Source: Candidatus Avelusimicrobium aviculae (GTDB taxonomy: Bacteria; Elusimicrobiota; Elusimicrobia; Elusimicrobiales; Elusimicrobiaceae). From it: a stretch of DNA of 64,000 nucleotides. Both the position numbers and the translations under genes were made by a program. Positions 32,111 through 41,747 of this stretch are shown in pieces. Location: assembly GCA_944324655.1 (NCBI GenBank), contig CALUXF010000005.1:1-64000 (forward strand). Reading direction: 5' to 3'. Within the stretch, counting starts at the first letter, position 1. Every line of letters starts with the position of its first letter. The notes beneath the pieces are model-generated. The model was not told the origin of the DNA and ran no database searches. It was given only the letters and a program-made list of their open reading frames with translations.

Positions 32111-33088
32111 ATGAATTCTTCCTCCGCTTTGTTGGACGTGCAGAACCTGCGCGTTTCTTTCTCTACCGAAGAAGGCACCGTACAAGTGCTTAAAGGCTTG
32201 TCCTACTCTTTACCTAAAGGAAAAGTGTTGGCTGTGGTAGGGGAATCCGGCAGCGGAAAAACGGTGCATGCGCTTTCTCTTTTGCGCTTGCTTCCTCCTA
32301 CCGCGGATATAGAAGAAGGGCATGTTTTATTTGAAGGGAAAGACTTGGTTTCTCTGCCGGAAAGACAGCTGCGCAAACTGCGCGGGGCGCGTATATCCAT
32401 GATTTTTCAGGATCCCATGTCCAGCTTAAACCCGGTGCTTACCGTGGGGGAACAATTAAAGGAAACCATTCTTGCCCACCGTAAAATTTCTAAATTGCGC
32501 GCCAAAGCCGCGGCCATACGCCTGCTTAAAAAAGTGGGAATTTCGGACGCCGCCCGGCGTTATGACCAATATCCTTTTCAATTTTCCGGCGGGATGTGCC
32601 AGCGTGTAATGATAGCCATGGCTCTTGCTTTAAAACCGCAAGTGCTTATTGCCGATGAGCCTACCACGGCGCTGGATGTAACCATTCAAGCCCAAATTTT
32701 GCGTTTAATAAAAAATTTACAGCAGCAGACCGGTATGTCTGCCGTATTTATTACCCATAATTTGGCGCTGGTTGCGGATGTGGCGGATGAGGTGCTTGTA
32801 TTATATGGCGGCTTATGTATGGAAAAGGCTTCCGTGCAGGCTATTTTTAAAAATCCGCTTCACCCGTATACGCAAGGTTTGTTAAATTCATTGGTGTCTA
32901 TCAACAAAAAAGAAGACCTGCTCCCCGCCATTGCCGGTAACCCTCCCGTGCCGGGAAAGGAATGCCCCGGCTGTCCGTTTGCGCCGCGCTGCCAGCGCGC
33001 GGAAAAAAGATGTTTTCAAACCCGCCCGCCGCTTTTTGGCAAGAGAGAACATCAAGCGGCTTGTTGGCTGCTGGAGGAAAAAGCGTGA
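32111..33088 (+). CDS. oppD: Oligopeptide/dipeptide ABC transporter ATPase (OppD-type)
   Basis: 325 aa. Walker A 'GESGSGKT', Q-loop '[10 protein letters not shown]', signature 'FSGGMCQR', Walker B '[11 protein letters not shown]', H-loop 'ITHN'. The C-terminal Opp extension (HPYTQGL..., 'CPFAPRC') has a Cys cluster typical of the family. First gene of an oppDF-peptidase-oppBC operon. No periplasmic substrate-binding protein is present in the operon. Its stop overlaps the oppF start. Confidence 0.93.
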   Translation: MNSSSALLDVQNLRVSFSTEEGTVQVLKGLSYSLPKGKVLAVVGESGSGKTVHALSLLRLLPPTADIEEGHVLFEGKDLVSLPERQLRKLRGARISMIFQDPMSSLNPVLTVGEQLKETILAHRKISKLRAKAAAIRLLKKVGISDAARRYDQYPFQFSGGMCQRVMIAMALALKPQVLIADEPTTALDVTIQAQILRLIKNLQQQTGMSAVFITHNLALVADVADEVLVLYGGLCMEKASVQAIFKNPLHPYTQGLLNSLVSINKKEDLLPAIAGNPPVPGKECPGCPFAPRCQRAEKRCFQTRPPLFGKREHQAACWLLEEKA

Positions 33089-34074
33089 ATCCGATAGAGA
33101 TTAAAAACGTATATAAAACCTATACGCGCAAGCGTTTTTTATCCTTTGGCAAGAGGGAAGAAACCCCCGTTTTGCAAGATGTATCTCTTTGCTTAAAAGA
33201 AAACCACGTATTGGGTTTGGTGGGGGAATCTGGCTGCGGAAAGACCACTTTGTCTAAAATTATTTTAGGTTTGGAAAAAGCTTCCAGCGGGCAAGTGATA
33301 GTGGACGGCAAAGAAATAAGCAAGTTAACGAAGCCCGCTTTTAAGAAGCTGCGCCGTTTAATGCAAGTAATTTTTCAGGACCCGTATTCCAGCTTAGACC
33401 CGCGCATGAACGTCGGCCAAATTATTGGGGAACCGCTGGATATACACGGTTTATACAAAGACAAACTTTCCCGGCGTAAAATATTGGAAGAACTGGTGAA
33501 ATCCGTAGGGCTATCTCCTGAGCATTTAACCCGCTACCCGCATGAGTTTTCCGGCGGGCAGCGCCAGCGCATTGCCATTGCGCGCGCCTTAGCGCTGGAC
33601 CCTAAAGTTCTAATAGCGGATGAGCCGGTATCGGCGTTGGATGTATCGGTGCAAGCGCAAATTTTGAATTTGTTGAAAGAAATAAAACAAAAAAGACGGC
33701 TTTCCATGCTGTTTGTGTCGCATGATTTTGCCGTGGCGCGTTTTTTGTGTGATGAGATAGCCGTCATGTATAAAGGCCGCATTATGGAATACGCGCCCGC
33801 GGAGGAATTGTTTTCCAACCCGCAGCACCCGTATACAGAGGCTTTGTTTTCTGCCGTGCCGGTGCCGGATCCCGTCCGTCAAAAAAAGAGGGAGGCTGTT
33901 TCTCTTACCGCCCGCCCTGGTATGGAAAATCATCCTTGTCCGTTTGCGCCGCGCTGCGCTTATGTGTGTGAAGCCTGTCACACTGCGCCGCTTCTTGCGC
34001 AAGTTCGCCCCGGCCATTTTTGCGCGTGTGCGGCTTTGCCGTTTAAGAATAAAAAAAGCTCTTTTGCCGTATAG
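33085..34074 (+). CDS. oppF: Oligopeptide/dipeptide ABC transporter ATPase (OppF-type)
   Basis: 329 aa from GTG 33085, which overlaps the oppD TGA (GTGA) and has GGAGG upstream; the frame is open further upstream inside oppD, but that has no start signal. Walker A 'GESGCGKTT', signature 'FSGGQRQR', Walker B 'LIADEPVSALD', and C-terminal Cys-rich 'CPFAPRCAY'. Second ATPase of the heterodimer. Confidence 0.92.
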   Translation: MNPIEIKNVYKTYTRKRFLSFGKREETPVLQDVSLCLKENHVLGLVGESGCGKTTLSKIILGLEKASSGQVIVDGKEISKLTKPAFKKLRRLMQVIFQDPYSSLDPRMNVGQIIGEPLDIHGLYKDKLSRRKILEELVKSVGLSPEHLTRYPHEFSGGQRQRIAIARALALDPKVLIADEPVSALDVSVQAQILNLLKEIKQKRRLSMLFVSHDFAVARFLCDEIAVMYKGRIMEYAPAEELFSNPQHPYTEALFSAVPVPDPVRQKKREAVSLTARPGMENHPCPFAPRCAYVCEACHTAPLLAQVRPGHFCACAALPFKNKKSSFAV

Positions 34075-34082
34075 GAGGAAGC

Positions 34083-35228
34083 ATGCAAGTAAATGAAAAA
34101 CGTTTGGTTGATACTTTTTTGGAACTGGTCCGCACGGACAGTGAATCCTTTCATGAAAAAAACATACAGGATTTATTGGTTAAGAAATTAAAAGCTTTAG
34201 GATGCAGCGTGTATGTGGATAACGCCGGCTCCAAGTATGAAACAGATGCCAAAGGCAATATTATCGCTTCCTTTAAAGGCACTAAAAAAAGCCGGCCGAT
34301 GATTTTATCCTGCCATATGGATACAGTTCCCCCCGGGTGCGGTATCAAGCCCATTGTTAAAAAAGACCGCATCACTTCTGACGGAACCACCATTTTAGGA
34401 GGGGACGACAAAGCCGGTATTGCCATTATTTTGGAAGTACTTGCCTCTTTAAAAGAACAAAAAATTCCGCATGCCCCATTAGAAGTAGTATTTACTCTTA
34501 CGGAAGAGAGCGGTATGCGCGGGGCAAAGAATTTGGATTATAAAAAAATAAAAAGCCGCGAAGGCCTTATCTTGGATAACGAGGAGTATGACGAGCTTCT
34601 CATCCAGGGCCCTTGCGTAAGCGATGTGGAAGTATGGATTAAAGGGGTGCCGGCGCATGCGGGCGTCTGCCCGGAAAAAGGCATTTCCGCTTTGGAATTG
34701 GCCGCCAAAGCGCTTGCTTCAATGAAACTGGGGCGCATAGACAAAGAAACCGTCGCTAATTTTGCCATTATTAAAGGCGGAGCCGCTTCTAATATAGTGA
34801 CCGAAGATATTTTTATCAAAGGGGAAGCGCGCAGCTTAAATGAGGCCAAATTAAAAAAACAGCTTGCCCATATGAAAAGCTGTTTTGATAAAGCAGCCAA
34901 ACTGTTCGTAAAAAAAGTGGACGGCAAAGTTTTGCGCCCTCAAATTAAATTTGTTACTTCCCGCCGGTATGGGGCGGTGTGTGTGGCAAAGAATGCGCCC
35001 ATCGTAAAATTAGTAACCCAGTCCGCCAAAGAACAGGGCGTAAAGCTGCGCGCTTGCGCTTCCGGCGGCGGTTGTGACGCCAACGTGCTGAGCGATTTCG
35101 GATTCACGCTTCCTAATTTGGGCGTGGGCGTGCAAAAATGCCATACTACGGCTGAATATTTGGAATTAAAACCCTTTTTTACGGCTTTTAAAATTGTAAT
35201 GGGCACCGTACTTAAATACCAAAAATAA
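34083..35228 (+). CDS. M20/M28-type peptidase, PepT-like
   Basis: 381 aa, cytoplasmic (no signal). Metal motifs 'LSCHMDTVPPG', 'GGDDKAGIA', 'TLTEESGMRGAKNLD', a dimerisation domain, and 'CHTTAEYLEL' near the end. Resembles the tripeptidase/PepT-like group (M20B). Embedded between oppF and oppB, so it probably cleaves peptides imported by this transporter. Confidence 0.85.
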   Translation: MQVNEKRLVDTFLELVRTDSESFHEKNIQDLLVKKLKALGCSVYVDNAGSKYETDAKGNIIASFKGTKKSRPMILSCHMDTVPPGCGIKPIVKKDRITSDGTTILGGDDKAGIAIILEVLASLKEQKIPHAPLEVVFTLTEESGMRGAKNLDYKKIKSREGLILDNEEYDELLIQGPCVSDVEVWIKGVPAHAGVCPEKGISALELAAKALASMKLGRIDKETVANFAIIKGGAASNIVTEDIFIKGEARSLNEAKLKKQLAHMKSCFDKAAKLFVKKVDGKVLRPQIKFVTSRRYGAVCVAKNAPIVKLVTQSAKEQGVKLRACASGGGCDANVLSDFGFTLPNLGVGVQKCHTTAEYLELKPFFTAFKIVMGTVLKYQK

Positions 35229-35255
35229 AAAACCAACAAAAGGAAAAAGCGTTTT

Positions 35256-36281
35256 ATGTTTAATTATGTTTTGCGTCGGCTTTTGTTATTGCCAGTAGTC
35301 ATACTGGGGGTAACTTTTTTGCTCTTTTTCCTTACCCAGCGCTTGAGCCCGGAGATGCGCGCTTCCTTATATATTAAAGATCCCCGCCAAATGGGCGCGC
35401 TGGAAGAAGTCATCCAAAAATATGGCCTGCGTGACAGCGTGTTTAAGCAATACGGCCATTGGCTGGCTAACGCGTTAAAAGGGGATTTGGGATACAGCCA
35501 AAGCGCCAATATGCCGGTAGGGCAGGCTATTAAAGCGTATTTGCCGGCCACGGTGCAGCTGGCGGTGGTAACCATTATTTTGGTAGTGTTTTTTGGCGTG
35601 TGGTTCGGGTGTGTATCGGCGGTAAAGAAAGATAAATGGCAGGACGTGGTGGCCAGATTGTTTTCGGTAGGGGGGTTTTCCCTGCCGATATTTGTGCTGG
35701 GGCTTTTGCTTTTAATGTTGTTTTACGGACGGCTGGGTTGGTTCTCACCGGGGGGATATTCCGTATACACGGATATGATTGTACACGGGGGGGACTTCCA
35801 CTCCTATACCGGGTTTTTGTTGGTGGACTCTTTATTAAATTTAAATTTCCGTGTGTTTGGGGACGTCCTTTCGCATTTGGTGTTGCCTGCGGTTACGCTG
35901 TGTATCGGCTCTTTTGCTTTAATGGTGCGGGTGATGCGTTCCAGTATGCTGGAGGAATTAGGAAAAGATTATGTGCGCACGGCGCGCGCCAAAGGGTTGG
36001 CCCCATGGCAAATTACCTATAAACACGCGGGGAAAAATGCCGTTATTCCCGTTATCACGCTGGCCAGTATACAATTTATCCGTTTGCTGGGGGGAACGGT
36101 TATTGTGGAAACGATTTTTGAATATCCCGGCATCGGGCGTTTCGGCGTAATTGCCGCGCAGCAGCTGGATATTGCGGGCATTATGGGGTTTTCGCTCATG
36201 GTGGCGGTTTTATTTGTGTTGGGGAATTTGCTTTCAGATGTTTTATATACCGCGGTGGATCCGCGCATCAGGCTGGACTAA
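35256..36281 (+). CDS. oppB: Peptide ABC transporter permease (OppB/DppB-type)
   Basis: 341 aa, six predicted helices. N-terminal 'MFNYVLRRLLLLPVVILGVTFL' is classic for DppB. 'LNFRVFGDVLSHLVLPAVTL' and the EAA-like loop 'RTARAKGLAPWQITYKHAGKNA' contact the ATPases. Upstream AAAAGGAAAAA serves as ribosome-binding site. Forms the membrane channel with the next gene. Confidence 0.93.
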   Translation: MFNYVLRRLLLLPVVILGVTFLLFFLTQRLSPEMRASLYIKDPRQMGALEEVIQKYGLRDSVFKQYGHWLANALKGDLGYSQSANMPVGQAIKAYLPATVQLAVVTIILVVFFGVWFGCVSAVKKDKWQDVVARLFSVGGFSLPIFVLGLLLLMLFYGRLGWFSPGGYSVYTDMIVHGGDFHSYTGFLLVDSLLNLNFRVFGDVLSHLVLPAVTLCIGSFALMVRVMRSSMLEELGKDYVRTARAKGLAPWQITYKHAGKNAVIPVITLASIQFIRLLGGTVIVETIFEYPGIGRFGVIAAQQLDIAGIMGFSLMVAVLFVLGNLLSDVLYTAVDPRIRLD

Positions 36282-36285
36282 TGAT

Positions 36286-37161
36286 ATGTTACAAAACCGT
36301 ATTTTTAAACGTTTTACCAGAAACAAAACTTCTTTAGTGGGGCTTTTACTGGTTTGTTTTTTTGCTTTTATCGCTTTGTTCGCGCCGGTATTGGCGCCTG
36401 TGGATAATGCGCGCAATCCGTATCAAATGCCCCAAAGCAGTTATGCTATTGAACCGCAAACGCCGTCTGCTTCCCATTGGTTTGGAACAACGGAACAGCA
36501 ATACGATTTATATTACGGCGTAGTGTGGGGGGCCCGGCTTGCGTTTAAGATAGGCATTACCGTTACGTTTTTTGCGTTTTTAATTGGGCTTTTGGTAGGC
36601 AGCGCGGCGGCTTATTTCGGCGGAAAAACAGACGAAGTAATCATGCGTTTAACGGATGTGGTTTTTGCCGTGCCTTCTTTGGTGTTGGCTATGGTAATTG
36701 CCGCTATGCTGGGGCCGGATATTAAAAATATGATGATAGCCCTTACCGCGGTGGCTTGGCCTTCCTACGCTCGTTTGGTAAGGGGGGATATTTTATCTGT
36801 TAAACAGCGGGATTTTGTTACCGCTGCCCGCGCGCTGGGCGCGGGAGGCCCCCGCATTATGTTAAGGCATATTTTGCCCAATTCCATTTATCCTTCCGTG
36901 GTGGTAGCCAGTTTGGATATAGGCTATATTGTGCTTACGGCGGCTTCTTTATCTTTCTTAGGATTGGGCGCCCAGCCCGGCACGGCGGACTGGGGGCAGC
37001 TGATTGCCATGGCGCGCAACTGGGTGTTGGGTACCAGCGGCAATACGCTGGCCTATTGGCATACGGTTTTTATTCCCGGCGGGGCGATTTTCTTTTTTGT
37101 ATTGGGTTGGAACCTGCTGGGAGACGCCTTCCGGGATATTTTAGACCCGCGCCAAGGCTAA
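36286..37161 (+). CDS. oppC: Peptide ABC transporter permease (OppC/DppC-type)
   Basis: 291 aa from ATG 36286, 5 bp after the oppB stop. N-terminal 'FKRFTRNKTSLVGLLLVCFF' is the DppC/OppC leader helix. The coupling loop reads 'FVTAARALGAGGPRIMLRHILPN'. Six helices. The longer frame starting inside oppB is not needed. Confidence 0.9.
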   Translation: MLQNRIFKRFTRNKTSLVGLLLVCFFAFIALFAPVLAPVDNARNPYQMPQSSYAIEPQTPSASHWFGTTEQQYDLYYGVVWGARLAFKIGITVTFFAFLIGLLVGSAAAYFGGKTDEVIMRLTDVVFAVPSLVLAMVIAAMLGPDIKNMMIALTAVAWPSYARLVRGDILSVKQRDFVTAARALGAGGPRIMLRHILPNSIYPSVVVASLDIGYIVLTAASLSFLGLGAQPGTADWGQLIAMARNWVLGTSGNTLAYWHTVFIPGGAIFFFVLGWNLLGDAFRDILDPRQG

Positions 37162-37209
37162 TTTTACTACAATAGAAAGAGAGTTTATCGTGTTACAGAG
37201 GTGCAGCGC

Positions 37210-38826
37210 ATGATTAGACGTAAAGATTTATATACCGCGTTGGCGGACAGTGCTTTCCGTTTCCCGGATAAAACCGCTTTGGTGGAAACCGGTACAAAAC
37301 GTTCGGTTACCTACATGGAACTTTTAATGAAAGTGGACCGTGCGGCTGATATGTTTTTTGAACACGGGGTCCGCAAGGGGGACCGCGTAGCCGTGGCGCA
37401 CCGCAATTCCATAGATACGGTAGTGGCCAATTTCGGTTTATATAAATTGGGCGCGGTATGCATTCCCATGAATTTTATGGTTACTAAGCCGGAGGAACTG
37501 GAATTTATTTTAAAAGATTCCGGCGCCAAAGCGGTGGTAACGCAGGCGGAGTTTATCCGCCATTATGTAAAAGTGCTGCCCAGTTTGCCGGATATCAAGT
37601 ATATTTTTTCCACGGATGAAATTCCTGTTTCCGTGCAGGATAACCCGGCCGTTCTTAAATTTTGGGACGAAGTGGAAAAATCCACTTATCACGAAGAAAC
37701 CTCCAACCCCGGCGCCGGGTTGGATGATTTGGCTTTTATTTTATATACTTCCGGCACTACCGGTCTGCCCAAAGGGGCTATGTTGACGCACGGAAATTTG
37801 GCCTCCAACGTAATTTCCGCCGCGCAGATTTTTAAAATAACCGACGAGGACGTGTTCTTGTGTCTGTTGCCTATGTTTCACTCTTTCGCGTGGACGACGT
37901 GCGTGGTTATCCCTCTATACCTTAACTTAAAAGTGGTTATTGTGGCTAACATCATGCCCGCCAGCCATTGGCTCAGCGCGATGGGTTCGGAAAAAGTAAC
38001 CCTTATTTTGGCGGTTCCGCAAATTTACGCCGTGCTGTCTAAAGAAGCCAAAGGTTTCAAACGGCTGTATTTACAGTTTTGGCCGTTTAAAGATGTGCGC
38101 TTTGCGGTATCGGGCGCGGCCCCGCTTACGCAAGAAATTAAAGACCGCTTTGAACAAAAAATAGGCGTACCCATATTGGAAGGGTACGGCTTAACGGAAA
38201 CCAGCCCGGTGGTAAGCGTGAATACGGAAGAACTTCAAAAAATCAAATCCGTGGGGCCGTCTTTGCCTGCCGTAAGCGTGATTGTACTGGATGATGACGG
38301 CAAAGAACTGCCCCGCAACCAGGAAGGGGAACTGTGTATTAAAGGCCCCAACGTGTTTAGAGGGTACTTTAACAATCCCAAGGCCACGCAGGACGCTTTT
38401 ACCCAGGACGGCTGGTTTAAAACGGGGGACATCGGCGTGATTGACGATGACGGTTTTATCTTTATTAAAGACCGCAAAAAAGACATGATTATCATCAAAG
38501 GGCTGAAAGTGTTTTCCGCCCAGGTGGAAGCCGTTATTTGCGAACACCCGGCCATTGAGGAGTGCGCCATCATCGGCGTGCCGGACGGCCGCGGCGGTGA
38601 ATTTGTAAAATGCTACGCGGTTAAAAAAGAAGGGGCGGAACTTTCGGACAATGACTTCCGCAAATTTTTAAAACAACATTTAGATACCTATAAACGTCCG
38701 CGTGATTTTGAATTTGTGGACGAACTGCCTAAAAACGCGCTTAAAAAGGTATTAAAGCGCGAGCTTCGCAAAGACGCGGTGGCTAAACTGGCCGAGCGTC
38801 AAGTAAAGACGGAGGAAACCCTTTAA
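37210..38826 (+). CDS. AMP-forming long-chain acyl-CoA synthetase-like enzyme
   Basis: 538 aa from ATG 37210 (AGAGG 9 nt upstream; an in-frame GTG lies three codons earlier). ANL-superfamily adenylating enzyme: 'YTSGTTGLPKGAMLTHGNL' (P-loop), 'GYGLTETSPV', 'TGDIG' and 'KDMIIIKGLKVF', with the catalytic Lys near 'KNALKKVLKREL'. Closest to FadD-like acyl-CoA ligases. Could feed acyl chains to the lipid pathways of this window. Translation of the next gene starts 3 bp after its stop. Confidence 0.88.
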   Translation: MIRRKDLYTALADSAFRFPDKTALVETGTKRSVTYMELLMKVDRAADMFFEHGVRKGDRVAVAHRNSIDTVVANFGLYKLGAVCIPMNFMVTKPEELEFILKDSGAKAVVTQAEFIRHYVKVLPSLPDIKYIFSTDEIPVSVQDNPAVLKFWDEVEKSTYHEETSNPGAGLDDLAFILYTSGTTGLPKGAMLTHGNLASNVISAAQIFKITDEDVFLCLLPMFHSFAWTTCVVIPLYLNLKVVIVANIMPASHWLSAMGSEKVTLILAVPQIYAVLSKEAKGFKRLYLQFWPFKDVRFAVSGAAPLTQEIKDRFEQKIGVPILEGYGLTETSPVVSVNTEELQKIKSVGPSLPAVSVIVLDDDGKELPRNQEGELCIKGPNVFRGYFNNPKATQDAFTQDGWFKTGDIGVIDDDGFIFIKDRKKDMIIIKGLKVFSAQVEAVICEHPAIEECAIIGVPDGRGGEFVKCYAVKKEGAELSDNDFRKFLKQHLDTYKRPRDFEFVDELPKNALKKVLKRELRKDAVAKLAERQVKTEETL

Positions 38827-38829
38827 CCC

Positions 38830-40326
38830 ATGTCTGTCAGTTTGGCCGCCGTTTTAAAAGAAGTAGCCCCGCAGGCCTTTTATGTAGGCGGTGCGGTGCG
38901 CAACAGTTTATTAAAACGGTGGTCTAGTGATGTGGATATAACCCTTCCCCAGCAAGACGTAAAAACCGTGGCCCTGGCTTTGGGCAAAAAACTAAATGCC
39001 GCCGTGTTTGAGATGGACCCCGCCTTTGGCGTTTGGCGTTTGGTAACCCGGCGGGAAGGGATTCAAATAGACGTGTGCGCCTGGCAAGGCAAAAATTTAA
39101 AAGAGGATTTGCTGCGGCGGGACTTTACGTTCAACGCCTTGGCTTACCCGGTTACCCAGCCGGTCTGCGTTGCCGTTAAAAAAGAAAATAAACAAACCAA
39201 GGTTTTACTAAAAGGATTGCGCCGCAGCCAAATTATAGATTTTTGCGGCGGTTTGCAGGCGGTGAAAGGACGTCAAATCCGTCTTACTTCCGCCAAAGTT
39301 TTTAAAGAAGACCCTTTGCGTATGTTAAGGGCTTTTCGCTGCGGGGCGGAATTAAATTTTAGTATAGACGTCTCCGTATTAAAACAAATAAAAAAAGACG
39401 CCCCTCTTATTTGGCAAAGTGCCGGGGAACGCATACAGGAAGAACTTACCCGCCTGTTTAATACCCCCAAATCCTATGAGAAATTGCTGTTAATGGAAAA
39501 AAGCGGTTTGCTTACGGCGCTGTTCCCGGTCTTGGAAGAACAACGCTCCTGCGCGCGGGTGTATTATGGTGCCGGCGGGGTGCTTTCGCATACGCTGGCG
39601 GTATTTAAGCGCATGGAGTATTTGCTGGAGCATTTGGATAAAGCTTTTCCTAAGTACGCCAAAAAGTTAAAACCCTATATTGCCAACAAAGCTTTGCTAA
39701 AAATGGCGGCCCTGTTGCATGATATCGCCAAACCCGCCACCGCCAAAAAAGTAGGGGACAGACTGCGTTTTTTTTATCATGAAGAACGCGGGGCCCGTAT
39801 GGCTAAAACCATTTTAGAGAAGTTACATTACAGCCGGGCGGATATACGGCTTATTTGCGCTATGATAGGGCAGCATTTGCGCCCCAGCAATTTAGCCAGC
39901 AACGACGTTATTACAGACCGTGGCGCCTACCATTTTTTTAAAGATTTGGCCGATGCCGCCCTTCCTTTATTATTATTATGCTGGGCCGATTATACCAGCT
40001 ATGTAACAGACTACCAGCTAAAACGCATTATTCCCCGCAGCGGGGAACGGATGATGAGTTTGGAACGCGCCAAAAAAACCGCCAACATCGGCAAAACGCT
40101 GCGGCATATGCAGGTGCTGTCTTTACTGCTTAGCAAATATTTTGACCAACCTAAAAAAATGAAGCCTTCCCGTTTGATTAACGGCAAAGACGTGATGGAT
40201 ACGCTGCATCTTCCGCCCGGCCCGCAAATAGGGGAAATATTGGAAAAAGTGGCGGAAGCGCAGGCGGAGGGCAAAGTCCTCACGCGGGAGGACGCCTTGG
40301 CGTTTCTTGCCCATCTAAGCAAATAG
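38830..40326 (+). CDS. cca: CCA-adding enzyme / poly(A) polymerase family with HD domain
   Basis: 498 aa. Class II nucleotidyltransferase: 'FYVGGAVRNSLLKRWSSDVDIT' holds the metal-binding DxD, 'LRRDFTFNALAY' and 'FKEDPLRMLRAFR' follow. An HD phosphohydrolase domain is near residue 295 (LLHDIAKPATAKK). Adds CCA to tRNA 3' ends (or poly(A)); tRNA-Arg here lacks an encoded CCA, which fits a need for it. Terminator follows. Confidence 0.9.
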   Translation: MSVSLAAVLKEVAPQAFYVGGAVRNSLLKRWSSDVDITLPQQDVKTVALALGKKLNAAVFEMDPAFGVWRLVTRREGIQIDVCAWQGKNLKEDLLRRDFTFNALAYPVTQPVCVAVKKENKQTKVLLKGLRRSQIIDFCGGLQAVKGRQIRLTSAKVFKEDPLRMLRAFRCGAELNFSIDVSVLKQIKKDAPLIWQSAGERIQEELTRLFNTPKSYEKLLLMEKSGLLTALFPVLEEQRSCARVYYGAGGVLSHTLAVFKRMEYLLEHLDKAFPKYAKKLKPYIANKALLKMAALLHDIAKPATAKKVGDRLRFFYHEERGARMAKTILEKLHYSRADIRLICAMIGQHLRPSNLASNDVITDRGAYHFFKDLADAALPLLLLCWADYTSYVTDYQLKRIIPRSGERMMSLERAKKTANIGKTLRHMQVLSLLLSKYFDQPKKMKPSRLINGKDVMDTLHLPPGPQIGEILEKVAEAQAEGKVLTREDALAFLAHLSK

Positions 40327-40344
40327 AAAACAGGTTTTGTTATT

Positions 40345-40377
40345 AATCCGTTTGGGTTTCCCAAACGGATTTTTTTG
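40345..40377 (+). terminator. Intrinsic terminator after cca
   Basis: Perfect 12-bp stem AATCCGTTTGGG/CCCAAACGGATT, then TTTTTT. Confidence 0.9.
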
Positions 40378-40393
40378 TTTGTTTAAATAGGGC

Positions 40394-40421
40394 TTGACTT
40401 GTTTTTTTTTTTTGCTACAGT
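40394..40421 (+). promoter_or_regulatory. T-tract promoter of the Cys-rich exported protein
   Basis: TTGACT (40394-40399), a 16-bp spacer containing 12 consecutive T, and TACAGT (40416-40421). A near-identical promoter with 13 T and a 17-bp spacer is at 62660-62688. Confidence 0.65.
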
Positions 40422-40506
40422 GGGTTTTGAAATAACCGTGTATAGGGGGACACGGGGTCTTGTTTTTGCTGTTTAAAAGGCAGTTACGCCCCTAAGGAGG
40501 GTGAAT

Positions 40507-41652
40507 ATGAAACATTTAATAATGACAGGAATGTTTTTTGTTTTGGCTTTTGCGCCCTTAAGTGCAGAAGTCATCCAAACCATTAACTTTAACCCTGCAC
40601 GTTTAGGCCAATATGAACGCTTGAAAGTGTCTGAAAAGGCAACTTTCCAAGGGGGCTTGACGGCGCAGTCCATGCAAGTACGTTCCGCCGGAACAGTCAG
40701 CATTAACGAAAGCGAGTCAGACGCTTTAGCCTATGACATTCCGTTATTGGACGGCCGCAAAGGAAAAAATGACGGAGCCGCAGTGTTAAGCACTTTTCCA
40801 GCGACGCCTACATTGGATTTTGGCGGAGCCTGTTTTTCTTCTTTAGAAAACTGCGTTTCTTCCAGCAGCACGGGGAACTTAAACGTTAAGTTCAACGGGG
40901 GCGCCGCCCGGTTTGCAGGCCCCAGCGGGTATAACGATCCGGCCAGCCGCATTAACCAAATTACCACGAACGCAAATCAGCTTCGTTTGGAAAGCGTATA
41001 CGCCACGGTAAAAGGGAAATTAAACATTACCGGTGTGGGGACGTATTCCTACCGCAATCTAGACAGGCCCACTACTCCGCTTCGTTTGGCGGGCAACTGG
41101 GTGCCGCTTCCCAGCACGGACGGCGTAGGTGCCAAAACGTTAAAATGGGAAACCCGCAAAACGGTAAAACACCCGGATAAGGGCGGCGAAAGCGTGAAAA
41201 TTTTAGTATTGGCTGGTAAAAATCCCCCACCACCCCCCTGTACGGCCCAAACTTGCAGTCCTCAGCCGTGCCCAAGCGGGCAGACGGGGCAGATTAACTA
41301 CACCTGGAACCAAAGCCAGTGCAAATGTGTAGAAAGTTCCAGAACGTGTAAGACGCCAGGATCTACTGAATGTACTCCGGGTGCAAAAGAAAATTGTGGT
41401 GACTATAAAACCTGCCTTGGAACTCGTATATGTGGCAGTAATGGAAAATGGGGCGATTGTAAACGTGGTCGCGCTATTGATGGTCGTTTTATTGATACAT
41501 ATTGTGGAATGGATGGGACTTTCTATTGGTGTGGTCCAAATTGTGTGTGGAGTGATTCTAGTAATTCTTGTGTCTATTATACTGGCCCACAAGGATGCCC
41601 GGATAATGCAACTGCCCATAACAAAGCGTGTGCTATTACTGACATGTGTTAG
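40507..41652 (+). CDS. Exported protein with Cys-rich C-terminal modules
   Basis: 381 aa from ATG 40507 (AAGGAGG ends 6 nt upstream). N-terminal signal peptide (LIMTGMFFVLAFAPLSAEV). Residues ~20-245 are a Ser/Asn-rich globular domain; residues 245-381 hold over 25% of all Cys in modules such as 'CGDYKTCLGTRICGSNGKWG', separated from the rest by a Pro stretch (PPPPP). The modules resemble those in the Cys-rich pilin at the end of the window. No pilin signal here. Likely surface-exposed; family unrecognised. The Cys-rich part has lower GC than the rest. Confidence 0.82.
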   Translation: MKHLIMTGMFFVLAFAPLSAEVIQTINFNPARLGQYERLKVSEKATFQGGLTAQSMQVRSAGTVSINESESDALAYDIPLLDGRKGKNDGAAVLSTFPATPTLDFGGACFSSLENCVSSSSTGNLNVKFNGGAARFAGPSGYNDPASRINQITTNANQLRLESVYATVKGKLNITGVGTYSYRNLDRPTTPLRLAGNWVPLPSTDGVGAKTLKWETRKTVKHPDKGGESVKILVLAGKNPPPPPCTAQTCSPQPCPSGQTGQINYTWNQSQCKCVESSRTCKTPGSTECTPGAKENCGDYKTCLGTRICGSNGKWGDCKRGRAIDGRFIDTYCGMDGTFYWCGPNCVWSDSSNSCVYYTGPQGCPDNATAHNKACAITDMC

Positions 41653-41700
41653 TTTTATAAATTCGGACTGCCTTTTGTAATACAAAGGCACTTCCTGTCA

Positions 41701-41730
41701 AGGGTCTGCCCGTAAGGGCAGGCCCTTTTT
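41701..41730 (+). terminator. Intrinsic terminator
   Basis: CTGCCC/GGGCAG core with GGG/CCC flanks, then TTTTT. Confidence 0.8.
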
Positions 41731-41747
41731 ATAGGGGCCTTGCAATA

